Shown here piece after piece: positions 33,088-45,720 of a stretch of DNA of 64,000 bases; position 1 is the first letter of the stretch, and each line of letters opens with the position of its first letter. A program made the position numbers and the translations under genes. The stretch is taken from NCBI GenBank assembly GCA_964036665.1, contig OZ038526.1, positions 7,688,001 to 7,752,000 on the forward strand, read 5' to 3'. Source of the stretch: Gordius sp. MW1 (Eukaryota > Nematomorpha > Gordioida > Gordea > Gordiidae). The notes beneath the pieces are model-generated. The model ran no database searches and was not told where the DNA came from. It saw only the letters and a program-made list of their open reading frames with translations.

Positions 33088-34037
33088 AATAATTATTTTC
33101 AGACTGCCATTAACTTTTCGCGCGTTATACAACTCCTGGAAAATACGGTGGTGAAAATGATAGTAACTATAAGTAATTCAATACATTCTCCTTGTGTCAA
33201 AATTTATACAATTTCATCAGGATTTTAACAAATATTTCATTAGGTTCAGAAAAATGCTATATTTTGCTAAAATTGAAAGGTATACCAAGAGACGGACTTT
33301 TTTACTTAAACATTTTAATGTACAAGTTTATCAATCAAATATCATAAAATGGCGACAATTATAAAAGAAAATGCATTTAAATATATAAATAAATGTAACT
33401 GGTCAAAAAGTTGTAATTGGTTATATTGAAAATTGGGAAATATCTCAAGAGATATTTAAGCCTTTGATATATTTAAATCTTTCACCTTGCTTGGATACAA
33501 TGAGGGAAATTCATATAAGACGCGTTCTGTTTAACTTACGGTTTTGTATGTTTACCATCTATAAATATTCCCATAAATTGTATAATTTTATGGACAAAAA
33601 ATTCTGATCCTTTACTTAAATTCATGTTTAATAAAAGATTTGTTATATTCAAATAAATAAATGACTAAAGTGATAAATATAAAATAGAGTGCAAATCTTT
33701 TTAAATCTAAATATGAATATATATAAGTGTTTACAATATAATTTAAATTTCATGGGTGCAATATTATAAAATTAATAATTTTGGATAGTAATTAAGTAAG
33801 TATCACCGGATGTCACCCAAATTGAGTTTGTTAAAATAAAAACCACATGCTTTTTATTCCATATTAATAAGTTATACTATTGTTTGACAATCATTCTAAA
33901 GTTTATGCTAAAACTGATTATTGAAAGTTTTGTTTATTAACCCGTTACGTAATATTCTAGAATAGCTGTTTAATTCTTTGCGATAATTATAAAATTTAAT
34001 GATCTTCTAGTTTGCGTCCCCATCTTTTTATCATATA
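33088..34037. other. Intergenic, upstream of FKBP-like gene 1
   Basis: AT-rich; no gene or repeat recognised. The proximal part should contain the promoter of the downstream gene. Confidence 0.4.
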
Positions 34038-35585
34038 ATGTATTCATCCGTACTCAAAGGGCCCACCTTACTCAATCGAGATTTCAAAGAATACAAACTT
34101 TTCCCACCACCCCCACCGAGCGAGCCATATTCTGCTGCCTCTTCTCAAGCTAAAAGGGTTCGTTTTGCAGGTAAAACTAAAGGAAATATAAAAAAACTTT
34201 AATTTATATTCGTTATCAAAAGTCTGATATAAAAAAGAACAGAAAATTATCATATCATTTTTAACGTAATTTTAGAGAAATTATCGGGACGAGAGCCTGC
34301 CGATTTGACATTCCCTACTTCACAAATACGTTTCCCGGCTGAATTTGAGCATAAGTATTTAGCACCCATTGTAGCGAAGGATACCACTGTCACACCGATA
34401 ATAGAATCGTTCATGAATATGTCCTGGTTTCTGCACCGTAGAGTCCTTAAAACGATCGTGGTGCAAGGTTATGGAGAAATCCCTAAATTGCCATCTAGGA
34501 TCAAATGTGAGGAGGATTTAAATAATTTCCTTAGAAAAATATTAAAATGGATTTGGAGTATAACTGTTAATGACTTAATTTTGATCAACCTTATTTAACG
34601 TTTTTGTCCAGAGATAATCTAAAAATTATAGTATTATCCTTGGTAAGGATTTTGCAAGAGTGAAATAAATTCTGATTTAAAAACTTATTCAAGGGATTAA
34701 TTTATTTGTTTTGAGAGACTTTTATATTAATTATTAATTAGCACAAACAATCCATTAGTAAGTGCCAAGCGAAAATTTAATTTTAAAATGTATTAGCTAA
34801 ATTTTTGCTAAGAATTGTACTTAATTGTTACAATTAACTTTGGCAATACGCAAATAGAAAATTAATCGAAGCTCGACGAAAAAAAAATTTCAGGTTTTTC
34901 TGATGGGCCGGACTTTTTCTAAACAAGTGTCTTTACCATTAAATCAAGCGAATTGCGAAAATTAATTTAATTTTTTTTATAAACCACAATAAAACAAATT
35001 TTTAATTTAGTGGCCTTTCATATACATATTTATATTCAAATACCCATTACCATCTAGTGGTATTAACGAGTGAAAACCAAAAAAACGCGCACATTATTAT
35101 GGCCAACATTAGGTTTTTGATTTTACACCGTAAGATTGACTTAGATAATTATGTTTATGTACACTTCTTCCGGTTATTTAAAACTTCGACCTATTACATA
35201 AATCGATTATCCCTAAAAAAATAATGATTTTATGCAATTCCCTATCCTACAAATCACATGTTAATTAGTTCACGTCGTGGGTCAACTACCCGATCAGGTA
35301 GAGTTCCAAAATGAAACGGCCGAAATATTTTTGTACCGGGACGTGGTGGTCGACAAAACCGAAAGCCCGCCTGAGCTCATGGCTCGACACGTAAGCGGAA
35401 GTCTGTCCCGATTTGCATCCGGGCTACTCCACGTCCTAATCCACATGCGAGCCGGGGAAAAATCTGATGTCATTGTGATGCCACGGTACGGGTACGGACC
35501 ATACGGGTCCAAGGAATTAAGTATTCCCCCTGACTCCATCCTCCTCTATCGCATAACCATGATCGATTATACGGATTCCCTTTAG
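34038..35585 (+). CDS. FKBP-domain protein, FKBP6/Shutdown-like, copy 1
   Basis: Exons 34038-34170, 34276-34506 and 35269-35585 join through phase-1 introns (105 and 762 nt) into 226 residues from MYSSVLKGP to YTDSL. Residues 1-95 are a non-FKBP N-terminus with a PPPPP run. From about 100 an FKBP fold follows: VLKTIVVQGYGEIPKLPSRI, then FHVVGQL, and at the end GLLHVLIHMRAGEKSDVIV, YGYGPYG and IPPDSILLYRITMID, the equivalents of the FKBP strands with the Y..YG loop and IPP(N/D)S.L.Y. The FD pair (FKBP12 Phe36-Asp37) and the central Trp are not evident, so peptidyl-prolyl isomerase activity is doubtful. FKBP6/Shutdown proteins act as Hsp90 co-chaperones in piRNA loading, but they carry C-terminal TPRs; this protein stops right after the FKBP fold. 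An AATAAA lies at about 35668. Gene 2 at 59711-61661 is a paralog with the same intron phases. Confidence 0.75.
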
Positions 35586-36149
35586 CCAAAAGCTTTAACA
35601 AATCACACTCCCCTCCCACATGCATCATTTACAATTACGGGTGTGTAAACTTTGTTATTCGTAACCAATAAATGAGCGCACGCTTAGAAAGGGGTCTTTA
35701 TTATGGTATTTTTGTTAAATAGTAGCTAAGAGTTGTCGGAGTTTTTTTTAAACGGAGGATCATCCCCCAAATTAATGAATGCCTCATAAACAAGTTATTC
35801 GATACAGGCCCTGGATCAGAAAGATTGTCTCAATGTTCTCAAAGTTTAAGCTTTAAACTTCTAATCAGCATAATATGAATTCAAATACAAACGCCAAGCG
35901 TCTATAAGAATCTTGGCTAGAATAGCAAATATTACACACAGGATGCAATGAATGGGATTTAAGGGTAGATGTTTCAGTCATATAGTTATATCTATAATAA
36001 TATTTATTATAAAAGTATTTTAAAAGCCATGGTTAGTATATGTTAATGGCTGTAATCTGTTAAAACTAAGAACAGACCATTATAAAATTGAAAGTAAATG
36101 GAGGTGATATTTTTTAATTATTTTAAAGGAATTGTTTCAATCTTTAAAT
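35586..36149. other. 3' flank and intergenic DNA
   Basis: Contains an AATAAA about 80 bp after the stop codon. Otherwise no features recognised. Confidence 0.45.
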
Positions 36150-36150
36150 A

Positions 36151-36930
36151 AAAACTCGGGCCTTCGGCCCTCGCGGGAAGGGGGAGGGGTAATGGGAGTA
36201 GGGGAAGGGAAGGGGGGAAGGGAAGGGGGGAAGGGAAGGGGGAACTCTTTTATACTCCGTATAAAAGTAGCATATTTTCTATGCAATTTATGGGCGAGAA
36301 AGGTGGGAGGGGGCGAGAATGCCTAGGGGGGGCAATCGTCAATCATAATCCATATTTATTAAATAAATAAAAGAATCTTCAAGTTTTAAATATTATTAAT
36401 TAATGTCAAACCGCCTAAAATTTAGAAATAAGTATTTATTAAATATTAAAAAAAAATGCAAAAGTTGTTACAAAAAACAAGTAAACATACAAATTATTTA
36501 TTTATTTTATTGCAATTATATAATATACTATCATAAAGTAGAGGCATAGGCCCTTGTAGGGGAGGGCATAGGGTCATTATCAATGGTAACCTAATAAACC
36601 AATTTAAAAAAAAAATTTTGATTTATACTTTGGCCAATGGTTATTTTTTTAAAAACACTTAATAATACTTTATTATTTATTCAGGAAATATTTTCTTTTA
36701 TTCATTCTTATTTATCAACTTCTAAATTAATCAAAATTACGAAAGGAACGCAAATAGATAATCCGTCTAAAATGTAGAAATACGTATTTTTAAATAAATA
36801 TAAGAGTTCTCATGTTTTTAATATAAAATACACAATTTCATTTAGTTGCCATCTTAATGCTATATTTAGGGTTAGGTTACAATCATTAATATTTTAAAAA
36901 AGATCCAGCCCATAAATCGCATAGCAATTA
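36151..36930 (-). mobile_element. Helentron/HINE-like element, copy 2 (about 780 bp)
   Basis: Terminal hairpin GGGCCTTCGGCCC at 36158-36170, polypurine tract, subterminal TTTCTATGCAATTTATGGGC near 36268-36290, and the opposite end CCCATAAATCGCATAGCAAT at about 36910-36929. The interior is short: one GTAGGGGAGGGCATAGGGT unit and half a minisatellite unit. No ORF. Confidence 0.6.
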
Positions 36931-37332
36931 ATGATTAGAATTATCGATTTTAAGAATTGACTTTTCCCATTGATTTCCCTCTCTGCTAGAATTATTATAT
37001 TAGAAAGTGAGGAGGAAAAAACCAATAAATACTGTGCCTGCGATGACACGAATTTTGGCAGCAATTAAAAAGGTTTAAGTAAACTGATAATGTCATATCG
37101 GCAAAATAAATAATTTTAAGCTTTAGAATGAATAAAAAAAGTTGTATTAATAAAGAGGACTGATATAGTAAAGCTTTGTAAAGGCTAGCTAAAACCAAAA
37201 AGATATTTAAAAATAATTTTTAAAATAAATAGGTGAAGGGACAAAATCTACCATTTTTAAAAATGATTGAAATAGAAATATAAAACAAATTACTTGATTC
37301 TATTCAAAGTCAGGAAATATTTTCAGTTAACA

Positions 37333-37450
37333 TGGGCGTAGCTAGCATTGGAATTAGAGGGGCACAATAATGATTAAGGGAGGGGCAAACTGATAATTTT
37401 TGAAATTTTAGCCTTTACTTAAAAATAGTCATTTAAGCATGGGTATCAAT
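37333..37450. mobile_element. Fragment of the poly-G MITE family
   Basis: CATGGGCGTAGCTAGC start with a GGGGCACAATAATG motif. The right end is lost; a 60-bp segment ending GCATGGGT(A/G)TCAATGCG is repeated directly at 37410-37510. Confidence 0.45.
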
Positions 37451-37539
37451 GCGAAAATTGTACCTTTACTTAAAAATAGTCATTTAAGCATGGGTGTCAA
37501 TGCGAAAATTGTTAAAATGTAAACAAAAAAAGAGACGAA

Positions 37540-38680
37540 AAAAATGTCAAATCACAATTTGGCCAATGGTAATTTTTTTCCATTGATCAGTACCAAGAGA
37601 CGTTCTATAAATACATACGAGTCAAAAAAACGAAAAAAAATAATTTCGATTTATACCCATTGGTCAGTAGCCAGCGGACGGTCAAAAAATCACATTATCA
37701 ATGGTATTAACAAAAACAATATATTAATTTGAAAAAAAGACGAAAAAAATTTCGATTCACAATTTGGCCAATGGTGATTTTTTCATTGGTCAGTAGCCAG
37801 GACACTGTTAAAAAGTCATATTATCAAGGGTATTAACAAGAACAATATATTAATTTAATTTAAAAAAAATAAAAATTTTGCCCTTGCCGGGATTCAAACC
37901 CACATTAGTAGAGGCATAGGCTTTTGTAGAGGCACAGGGACCCATATCAATAGAGGCATAGGCCCTTCTAGGGGAGGGCACAGGGTAATTATCAATGTTA
38001 ACCTATTCAAAAACGAAAAAAAAATTTTGATTTATACTTTGGCCAATGGTCATTTTTTTCATTGGTCAGTAGCCAGCGGAAGGTCGAAAAGTCATATTAT
38101 CAATGGTATTAACAAGAACAATATATTAAATTAATTTAAAAAAAAATAAAAATTTTGCCCTCTCCGGGATTTGAACCCACATCAGTAGAGGCATAGGCTT
38201 TTGTATGGGCACAGGGACCCATATCAGTAGAGGCATAGGCCCTTCTACGGAAGGGCATAGGGTTATAAATGTTAACCTAATATACCCAATTCAAAAACGA
38301 AAAAAAAAATTTCGCTTTATACTTTGGCCAATGGTCATTTTTTTCAGTGGTCAGTAGCCAGCGGAAGGTCAAAAAGTCATATTATCAATGGTATTAACAA
38401 GAACAATATATTAATTTACTTTAAAAAAATAAAAATTTTGCCCTCTCCGGGATTCGAACCAGCAAAGGGGCACGGGAACCCATATCAGTAGAGCCATAGG
38501 CCCTTGTAGGGGAGGGCATAGGGTAATTATCAATGTTAACCTAATATACCAATTCAAAAACGGAAAAAAATCGATTTATTTGGCCAATGGTCATTTTTTT
38601 CATGGGTCAGGAGCCAGCGGACTGTCAAAAAGTCATATTATCAATGGTATTAACAAGAACAAAATTTTAATTTAATTTAA
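37540..38680. repeat. Satellite array of hairpin units and tRNA-like T-arm segments (block 2)
   Basis: Four to five modules of roughly 230-300 bp repeat TTTGGCCAATGGTCATTTTT, CAGTAGCCAGCGGA, TATCAATGGTATTAACAAGA, GCCCTCTCCGGGATTCGAAC and GTAGAGGCATAGGC in fixed order. GGGATTCGAACCC is the inverse of a tRNA B-box/T-arm. The modules are the interior of Helentron-like elements, without recognised ends here. Confidence 0.75.
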
Positions 38681-38684
38681 AAAA

Positions 38685-39089
38685 AACTCGGGCCTTCGGC
38701 CCTCGTGGGAAGGGGGAGAAGGGGAGGGGAAGGGGAGGGGAAGGGGAGGGGGGAAGGGGAGGAGGGGAAGGGAGGGGGGACGACTCATCTATACTCCGTA
38801 TAAACGTAGCATATTTGCTATGCAATTTATGGGCGAGAAAGGTGGGAAGGGGCGAGAATGCCCATAGGGGGGTATTAAATGCAAAATTATTAGTTAATTA
38901 TTAATTTATACAAAACAAATAATTAAAAAGTTAAATGGTATTAACAAGAACAATATATTAATTTAAAAAATAAAAAAATTTGCCCTCGCCAGGATTCGAA
39001 CCCACATCAGTAGAGGCATAGGCTTTTGTAGAAGGGACGGACGGACGGACGGACAACAAAAAGCGAGCCCATAAATTGCATAGCAATTA
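38685..39089 (-). mobile_element. Helentron/HINE-like element, copy 3 (about 400 bp)
   Basis: A compact version: hairpin 38690-38702, polypurine tract, subterminal TTGCTATGCAATTTATGGGC at about 38816-38836, one T-arm segment, GGAC repeats, and the end CCCATAAATTGCATAGCAAT. The next element starts directly after a TAA (junction CAAT-TAA-AACTCGGG). Confidence 0.65.
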
Positions 39090-39560
39090 AAACTCGGGCC
39101 TTCGGCCCTCGTGGGAAGGGGGAGGGGGGAAAAGGAGGCGGGGAAGGGGGAACGACTCATCTATACTCCGTATAAACGTAGCATATTTGCTATGCAATTT
39201 ATGGGCGAGAAAGGTGGGAAGGGGCGAGAATGCCTATAGCGGGTATAAATGGAAAATGATTAGTTAATTATTTATACAAATATTTAAAAAGTTTAATTTC
39301 AGTAAAACGTGCTATAAAATATTTCTTAATACTTTATTTTTTGAGGAATAGGTTTTCTTTCATTCATTCTTATTTATCAACTTCTAAATTAATCAAAATG
39401 ACGAAAGGAACGCAAATAGAGGGTGTGACCTTGGAAAAGCCAATTTTCAATCAGACCTTGGCCATTGGTCATTTTTGCTAATGGTTAGCAGACAGTACAA
39501 CGGACGGACGGACAACGGACGGACAATAAAAGGCTAGATCATAAATTGCATAGCAATTAA
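39090..39560 (-). mobile_element. Helentron/HINE-like element, copy 4 (about 470 bp)
   Basis: Hairpin at 39096-39108 and end ATAAATTGCATAGCAATTAA at about 39541-39560. Contains one half minisatellite unit (CCTTGGCCATTGGTCATTTT) and GGACGGACGGAC repeats. Lies head-to-tail with copy 3. Confidence 0.65.
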
Positions 39561-40344
39561 TTAAACATACATGATGATTTATCATGACACTCTCCCCTTT
39601 ATAATTAATAAATAATGTCTTTATGCAGGGGAATAATTAATATGTATTTGTGAAGTTCAGGCGATAAACATACAAATAAATGAAGACATGGTAGAGGCCC
39701 TTCTACGGGAGGGCATAGGATAATTATCAATGTTAACTAATATACCAATTCAAAAACGAAGAAAAAAAATTTTGTGAATTTGGAAAATTTTAAATCACGG
39801 AATGAGTTTAGGTAATTTTTCCTTGATAATGTGTAGAGAAACTTAAATTTAATAAAAAAGAAAAAAAAATATTTTCGTCTTCTTGAATTAATAATTTTAT
39901 AAACCAAAAATATCAAAATGGATATGATGCAATTTAAATAAAAAACCATTGAATAAAATCTAAAAAAGGATTCGAGACTATAAAGGCATTATAGATATAA
40001 AAAATTAAAAGGTATCATTCAGATTCAGGAAATATTACCTTAAATAAAGTTTTAGGAATAATTTGCGCGCGAGAGAGAGATAATTTTGAAGTTTATGGTT
40101 TAGTGATATTGATTCTGAACAGTGCTTGGAGGATCATAATCTTTGTCAAACTAGGAACCTCTAAACCCTAGCCAAGCTGTCAGTTGTCGTTTTAAGAATT
40201 GACTTTCCCCATTGATTTCCTTCTCTGCTAGAATTATTATATTAGAAAGCGAGGAGGAAAAATAAATAAATACTGTGCCTGCTTGTGTTGTGGTGGCACT
40301 GACTTATTTTTATTTCTAAATTGTTAATTGCTATTGATGTTTAG
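39561..40344. other. Intergenic, AT-rich
   Basis: A segment at 40190-40280 repeats 36950-37040 almost exactly (GAATTGACTTT.CCCATTGATTTCC and AAGCGAGGAGGAAAAA), so a dispersed repeat of unknown type is present in both places. No ORF. Confidence 0.45.
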
Positions 40345-40346
40345 AT

Positions 40347-40470
40347 CAGCGATTCATAACCTGGGGGTCGCGGCCCCCTTAGGGGGCCGTGAGAAGCTTG
40401 CCGGGAGGCCGCCAAATTATACAAATTTTTTTAGAAAACCCAGTGGCCTAAATGAGGGGGGATGGAAAAA
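40347..40470 (+). mobile_element. hAT-type terminus (CAGCGATTCATAACC)
   Basis: CAGCGATTCATAACCTGGGG followed by GTCGCGGCCCCCTTAGGGGG matches the widespread hAT terminus form CAGTGGTTCTCAACC...GTCGCGACCCCC. A second fragment with the same GCCGCCAAATTATGCAAA text is at 43995-44075. Opposite ends not found. Confidence 0.5.
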
Positions 40471-40479
40471 TAGTTAATC

Positions 40480-41345
40480 TGTATATATAAAGTAAAGTGT
40501 ATGTATATTAATAAATTAATATATGTATGTATGTAAGGGCTACTACCAGCCCGATTCGCTCGAAACTTTACCCGTATGTTTCCAGGGCGGCCAGGGGTAA
40601 AATAGCTTTTTCAGATTCCTAAAATACCTTTTCGTTTTAAAAATATCGGACATTTCCCGGTTAGTTTCATTTATAGCATCATATACAATAATGACGTCAT
40701 ACATACAAGGCTGAAGTTTTCTCGAATTAGATGTTTAAAAGTATAATAAAAATGTTACAGTATACGGTCAAAATTATTGGGGTTTAACAAACTATTTAAA
40801 TTAAATAAATAAAATTTAAATTAATAGCTCTTGCAGAATCCTAAAATTCCTTTTAGTTTCAAAAAAGGACTAAATTCTGAAACTACCGGCCCGATTCGCT
40901 CGAAACTTTATCAGTAGGTTCCCAGGGCGGCCAGGGGTATAATAGCTTTTTCAGATTCCTAAAATACCTTTTCGTTTTAAAAAATATCGGACATTTCCCG
41001 GCCAGTTACATTTAATAGCATCATATACAATAATGACGTCATATATACAAGGCTGAAGTTTTCTCGAATTAGATATTTAAAAGTATAATAAAAATGTTAC
41101 AGTATACGGTCAAAATTATTGGAGTTTAACAAACTATTTAAATTTAATAAATAAAATTTAAATTAATAGCTCTTGCAGAATCCTAAAATTTCTTTTTGCT
41201 TTAAAAAAGGGCTAAATTCTGAAACTACCGGCCCAATTCGCCCGAAACTTTACCCGTTGGTTCCCAGGGCGGCCAGGGGTAAAATAGCTTTTTACGATTC
41301 CTAAAATACCTTTTCGTTTTAAAATATCGGACATTTCCCGGCCAG
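40480..41345 (-). repeat. Tandem repeat, about 330-bp unit, from the CTAGCTGACCCGG family
   Basis: About two and a half units repeat GGGCTAAATTCTGAAACTAC, CCCAGGGCGGCCAGGGGTAA, TATCGGACATTTCCCGGCC and CATATACAATAATGACGTCA. The left edge TATATATAAAGTAAAGTGTA matches the end of the 27073 element in inverse. These units preserve the empty site of the hAT element at 17172. The same CCCAGGGCGGCCAGGGGTAA text recurs at 18367 and 44147. Confidence 0.75.
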
Positions 41346-41560
41346 TTTCATAAAAAATTTCGTATTTATCAGTAGCCTGCGGACGGTCAAAAAGTCTTAT
41401 CAATGGTATTAACAAGAACAAAATATTAATTTAATTTAAAAGCAATAATTTACTCTTCTGGGATTGAACTCGAACCTCCAGTTCAGAAGTCAGGGGCAAA
41501 TAACTTGGTGGACGGACAACGGACAACTAAAAACAAGCCCATAAATTGCATAACAATTAA
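41346..41560 (-). mobile_element. Helentron-like element, end fragment
   Basis: Starts inside a module (TCAGTAGCCTGCGGACGGTC), includes a tRNA-like segment (41450-41510) and ends CCCATAAATTGCATAACAAT. The hairpin end is missing. Confidence 0.5.
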
Positions 41561-42180
41561 AATAAGTATTGCATGGGTAAATATCATAAACAGCATTCTA
41601 AATAAATATCATTTACACAATACATAAAAATTAAAAATGTAAAAACTGTGTTAAAAGTTTGTATATAATATAGCGCCATCTTTATTTTGTATAATATTAA
41701 TTTATTGACGTTCGTTCAGATCTATAAACTACTCAGGAAAGTAAATTGACTGTTATAGCGCAAAATGACATGGTTGAATACACCAGTTGTTGTCTTCAAA
41801 ATGGAGGAAAATTTGACACTCAATTTATTATATGGAACATATGGCATGAGCAGTCTATGCATAGCATATAGATAACAAGCATCTTGTTTAAAGTGCAAAA
41901 TAACATTGTGCAAAGATCTTTTTAAAAATTTTTAGGAAATTGTAAAATTTTGCATATAGATGAATAACTAAACTTTGAAAATCACGGAGTTTCTTTAAAA
42001 TTAAAAAATTTAAACTTTATGAGATTTAAAGTTTAACCACAAAGATATCATAGTAGCAAGTATATTTGAATTTAAAATTCTGTATTTTTTGAAGTGAGTT
42101 AATTAAACATTTTACTAATAATTTTGAAACTAAAATAAAAATTAATATGTGTGTGAAAGTCGATTACACAAAATATGATA
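41561..42180. other. Intergenic, AT-rich
   Basis: No gene, RNA or repeat recognised. Confidence 0.4.
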
Positions 42181-42189
42181 TTTTTATAG

Positions 42190-42352
42190 CCGCGGTTGGA
42201 ACTAGAGTGGGGCAATAATGCTTTAGGGAGGAGCCAAATAATACTTTATTGAAATTTAAGGCAAATTGTGCTAGTAGTTTTACAATTTTTGGATTTAAAG
42301 GGGCAGCCTCTTTCCTGCCCCCCCCCTGGCTACGCCCATGGGCTCTTTTTTA
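42190..42352. mobile_element. Poly-G/C MITE copy
   Basis: Left AGAGTGGGGCAATAATG and right CCCCCCCCCTGGCTACGCCC followed by ATG. Same family as 24879; left terminus eroded. Confidence 0.5.
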
Positions 42353-43484
42353 TTCTAAGATATTGACTTCTTTTTGTATTTGTATAAAATAAATATATTG
42401 AATAAAACTTAAATATTAAAAAAATATGCCAAAAAATTAATTTGAACTTTTTGCCTTGGAAACGAAGGGGCGAAATATTCTTTAAGTTTTAGCAACTCTA
42501 GTTTTTGATTTCTCTTTTTCTGCCAAATTTTCCACGTTCACAGTTTCAACCTTCTATTATATATCTAATAAATAAAAATTCTATCTTTATAAACTAAAAT
42601 ATTCATATAGGGGCGAATTTTGAGGGCGTGCAATATATCATTCGATATAAAATTTAAACTACTTTATAAAATGGCCAAAATTTTATATTAACTCCTTTCT
42701 AAAGTCTGAGGCCTCGATGCCCATTTTACCATCCGTGTTGATATCTCTAACCTGACCATCCCAGTGTTAATCTTAATTAATATATAGGTATGGATATCGA
42801 CAATAAAATATATTATTATTATTTATGAATAAAGTTACCCTACTTTGTTTATATATTTCTTTCATTTTTCCACACCATGCAATAGTATAAACTCGGGCCT
42901 TCGGCCCTCGTGGGAAGGGGGAGGGGGAAGGGGAGGAGGAAAAGGGAAGGGGCAACGACTCATCTACACTCCGTATAAACGTAGCATATTTGCTATGCAA
43001 TTTATGGGCGAGAAAGGTGGGAAGGGGCGAAAATGACTATAGGGGGGATTAATTCAAAATAACTGGACTGACGAGCATAGGGTAAATATCAATGTTAACT
43101 AATTCCAAAGCGAAAAAAAGATTTAAAATTGGTCAGTAGCCAGGGCACGGTTAAAAAGTCATATTATCAAGGGTATTAACAAAAACAATGTAGTAATTTT
43201 ATTTTAAAAAAATAAAAATTTTGCCCTCTCCGGGATTCGAACCCACATCAGGAGAGCCATAGGCTTTTGTAGGGGCACAGGGACCCATATCACTAGAGGC
43301 ATAGGTCCTTGTAGGGGAGGTCATAGGGTAATTGTCAATGTTAACCTAATATACCCAATTCAAAAAATTTCGATTTATTTGGCCAATGGTCATTTTTTCA
43401 TTGGTCAGTAGCCAGCGGACGGTCAAAAAGTCATATTATCAATGTTACTAACAAGAACAAAATATTAATTTAATTTCCGTGATT

Positions 43485-43595
43485 TGAACTGGTTACCTCC
43501 TGTTTACAAGCCGTGCGCTATAACCACTCACACCCTGCTGGTATTAAAATCGTAGAAGTTTTTATGTTATTTATATAGATAATGAAATAATAAAT
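43485..43595 (-). repeat. tRNA-Thr-like SINE segment, second copy
   Basis: Minus strand carries GTGTGAGTGGTTATAGCGC (A box), CGGCTTGTAAACAG and CAGTTCAAATCACGG (B box), followed in plus orientation by the shared tail ATTTATATAGATAATGAAAT. It parallels the segment at 16862. Confidence 0.6.
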
Positions 43596-44284
43596 CCGAC
43601 CCCGCCCGAAAAATCGATAACGAGAGAGAGATGATGTGGAAAGGAGACACGCGTATGTATTACTATTCTAACACAGCGAGGGAGATAGAGATGAGGGGTG
43701 GGGCAACGCTTATGCATTAATTTAAAAAATCGATATTGCGTCATTTCAATTTACTCAATGGAGAAGTTCCAAATCAAATGTAACGTTTAAATGTATATAT
43801 CGCTCGCACACATCAAAGAGGCTTGGTTTGGCGCTATTTATTAAGCCCTAATCATGCTTTCAAGCATGTAATGGCTGCAATATATATTTATTTTAACAAC
43901 CATAGGCAATTCTTAACCAATAGAGTAACAATTCTCAAATTTTAAAAATAAGTTTATTAAAGCCTCTTATAGGTTTGTAAAAAGAAATAATTTTATTAAA
44001 ACAGGGGGCAGCGAGAAGTTTACCGGGGGGCCGCCAAATTATGCAAAATTTTTTAGAATGTATTTTATGTGATAATTTAAAGGGCAAGAATTTAAGAAAT
44101 TATGTTGTGCTGTTACTTAAGTAAGCATCCAAATTTTACCTAGGTTCCCAGGGCGGCCAGGGGTAAAATTTACCTCCTTGCATGGGGGAAAGGTAGGGGG
44201 AGCAGTTGCTTACTAATTTTAAAAAATCAGTATTTTATAATGATTCTGACAGGAGCATTTTAAAGTTTTAGCCTTTACTTAAAG

Positions 44285-45075
44285 ACAGTTTGGCCAATGG
44301 TCATTTTTTCCATTGATCAGCACCAAGAGACGGTCTATAAATACATACGAGTTAAAAAAAAAGAAGAAAAAAAAATTCGCTTCACAATTTGGCCAATGGT
44401 CATTTTTTCATTGGTCAGTACCCAGAGACGGTCTATAAATACATACGAGTCAAAAAAAAGAGAAAAAAAAATTTCGCATCACATTTTGGTCAATGGTCAT
44501 TTTTTCCCATTGGTCAGCAGCCAGGACACGATAAAAGTGGATATAAATTCATAAGAGTCAAAAAAACGAAAAAAAAAATTTCGATTCACATTTTGGCCAA
44601 TGGTCATTTCATTCCATTGGTCAGCAGCCAACGGACGGCCAAAAAGTCTTATTATCAATGGTATTGACAAGAACAATATATTAATTTAACAAACAAAAAA
44701 AAAATTTGGCCTCTCCGGGATTCGAACCCACATCAGGAGAGGCATAGGCTTTTGTAGGGGGGGGGCACAGGGACCCATATCAGTAGAGGCATAGGCTCTG
44801 CTAGGGGAGGGCATAGGGTAATGTCAATGTTAGCCAAAAAACGAAAAAAATAATTTCGATTCACATTTTGGCCAATGGTCATTTTTTCCATCGGTCAGCA
44901 GCCAGCGGACGGCCAAAAAGTCATAATAGCAATGGTAGTAACAGGAACAATCATAATAGTCAAAAAAAACGAAAAAAAAACTTGGATTCACATTTTGGCC
45001 AATGGTCATTTTTTTCATCGTTCAGCATCCAACGGACGGCCAAAAGTCTTATGATCAATGGTGGTAACAAGAACA
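44285..45075. repeat. Hairpin minisatellite, about 125-130-bp unit (block 3)
   Basis: About six units with the CCAATGG...CCATTGG hairpin and GCCAGCGGACGGCCAAAAAG. Two sub-types alternate: one with GGTCTATAAATACATACGAG and one with AATGGTAGTAACAGGAACAA. Confidence 0.75.
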
Positions 45076-45164
45076 ATCATAAGAGTCAAAAAAAACCCGG
45101 AAATCGAACCCAAAAACTAGTTAAACCATAAATTGCATAGCAATTAATTATAATAAGCGTTATG

Positions 45165-45220
45165 GGTGCGTTACACGTTCGGTGCGTTACGTTACGTTTC
45201 GGTGCGTTAAGTTACGTTAC
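45165..45220. repeat. GTTACG-rich simple repeat
   Basis: GGTGCGTTAC and GTTACGTTAC motifs repeated over about 50 bp. Confidence 0.6.
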
Positions 45221-45720
45221 TTCGGAAAATAGAAAGAGAGCCCATAATTTGCATAGCAATTAAAAATAGAAATTTTGCCCTCTCAGGTATTCGAACCCAC
45301 ATTAATAAAAGTATAGGCTTTTGTAGGGGCACAGGGACCCACATTAGTAAAGGCATAGGCTTTTGTAGGGGCATAGGGACCCATATTAGTAGGGCGTAGG
45401 CCCTTGTAGGAAAGGGCATGGGGTATTTATCAATGTTAACCTAATATACCCAATTCAAAGACGAAAAAATACAATTTCGATTTATTGGCCAATGGTCATT
45501 TTTTTCATTGGTCAGTAGCCAGCGGACGGTCAAAAAGTCATATTATCAATGTTATTAACAAGAACAAAATATAAATTTAATTTAAAAAATATAAAAAAAA
45601 TTCGTCCTCTCCCTGGCTTGAACTCAAGACCTCCAGATCATAAAGCTGGCGCCATAACTTGGTGGACAACGGACAACGGACGGACAACAAAAAACGAGCC
45701 CATAAATTGCATAGCAATTA

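Larger units (their letters stand above)
42891..45720 (-). mobile_element. Cluster of Helentron-like elements, copy 5 and nested or adjoining copies
   Basis: A hairpin end at 42895-42907 with polypurine tract and TTGCTATGCAATTTATGGGC opens the cluster. Opposite-type ends (GCATAGCAATT) occur three times, at about 45147, 45262 and 45720, so at least three copies are stacked or nested with only one hairpin end preserved. The interior holds T-arm segments, GTAGAGGCATAGGC modules, a tRNA-Thr-like segment (43485-43595), unrelated insert sequence at 43600-44280, and six minisatellite units (44285-45075). Confidence 0.55.
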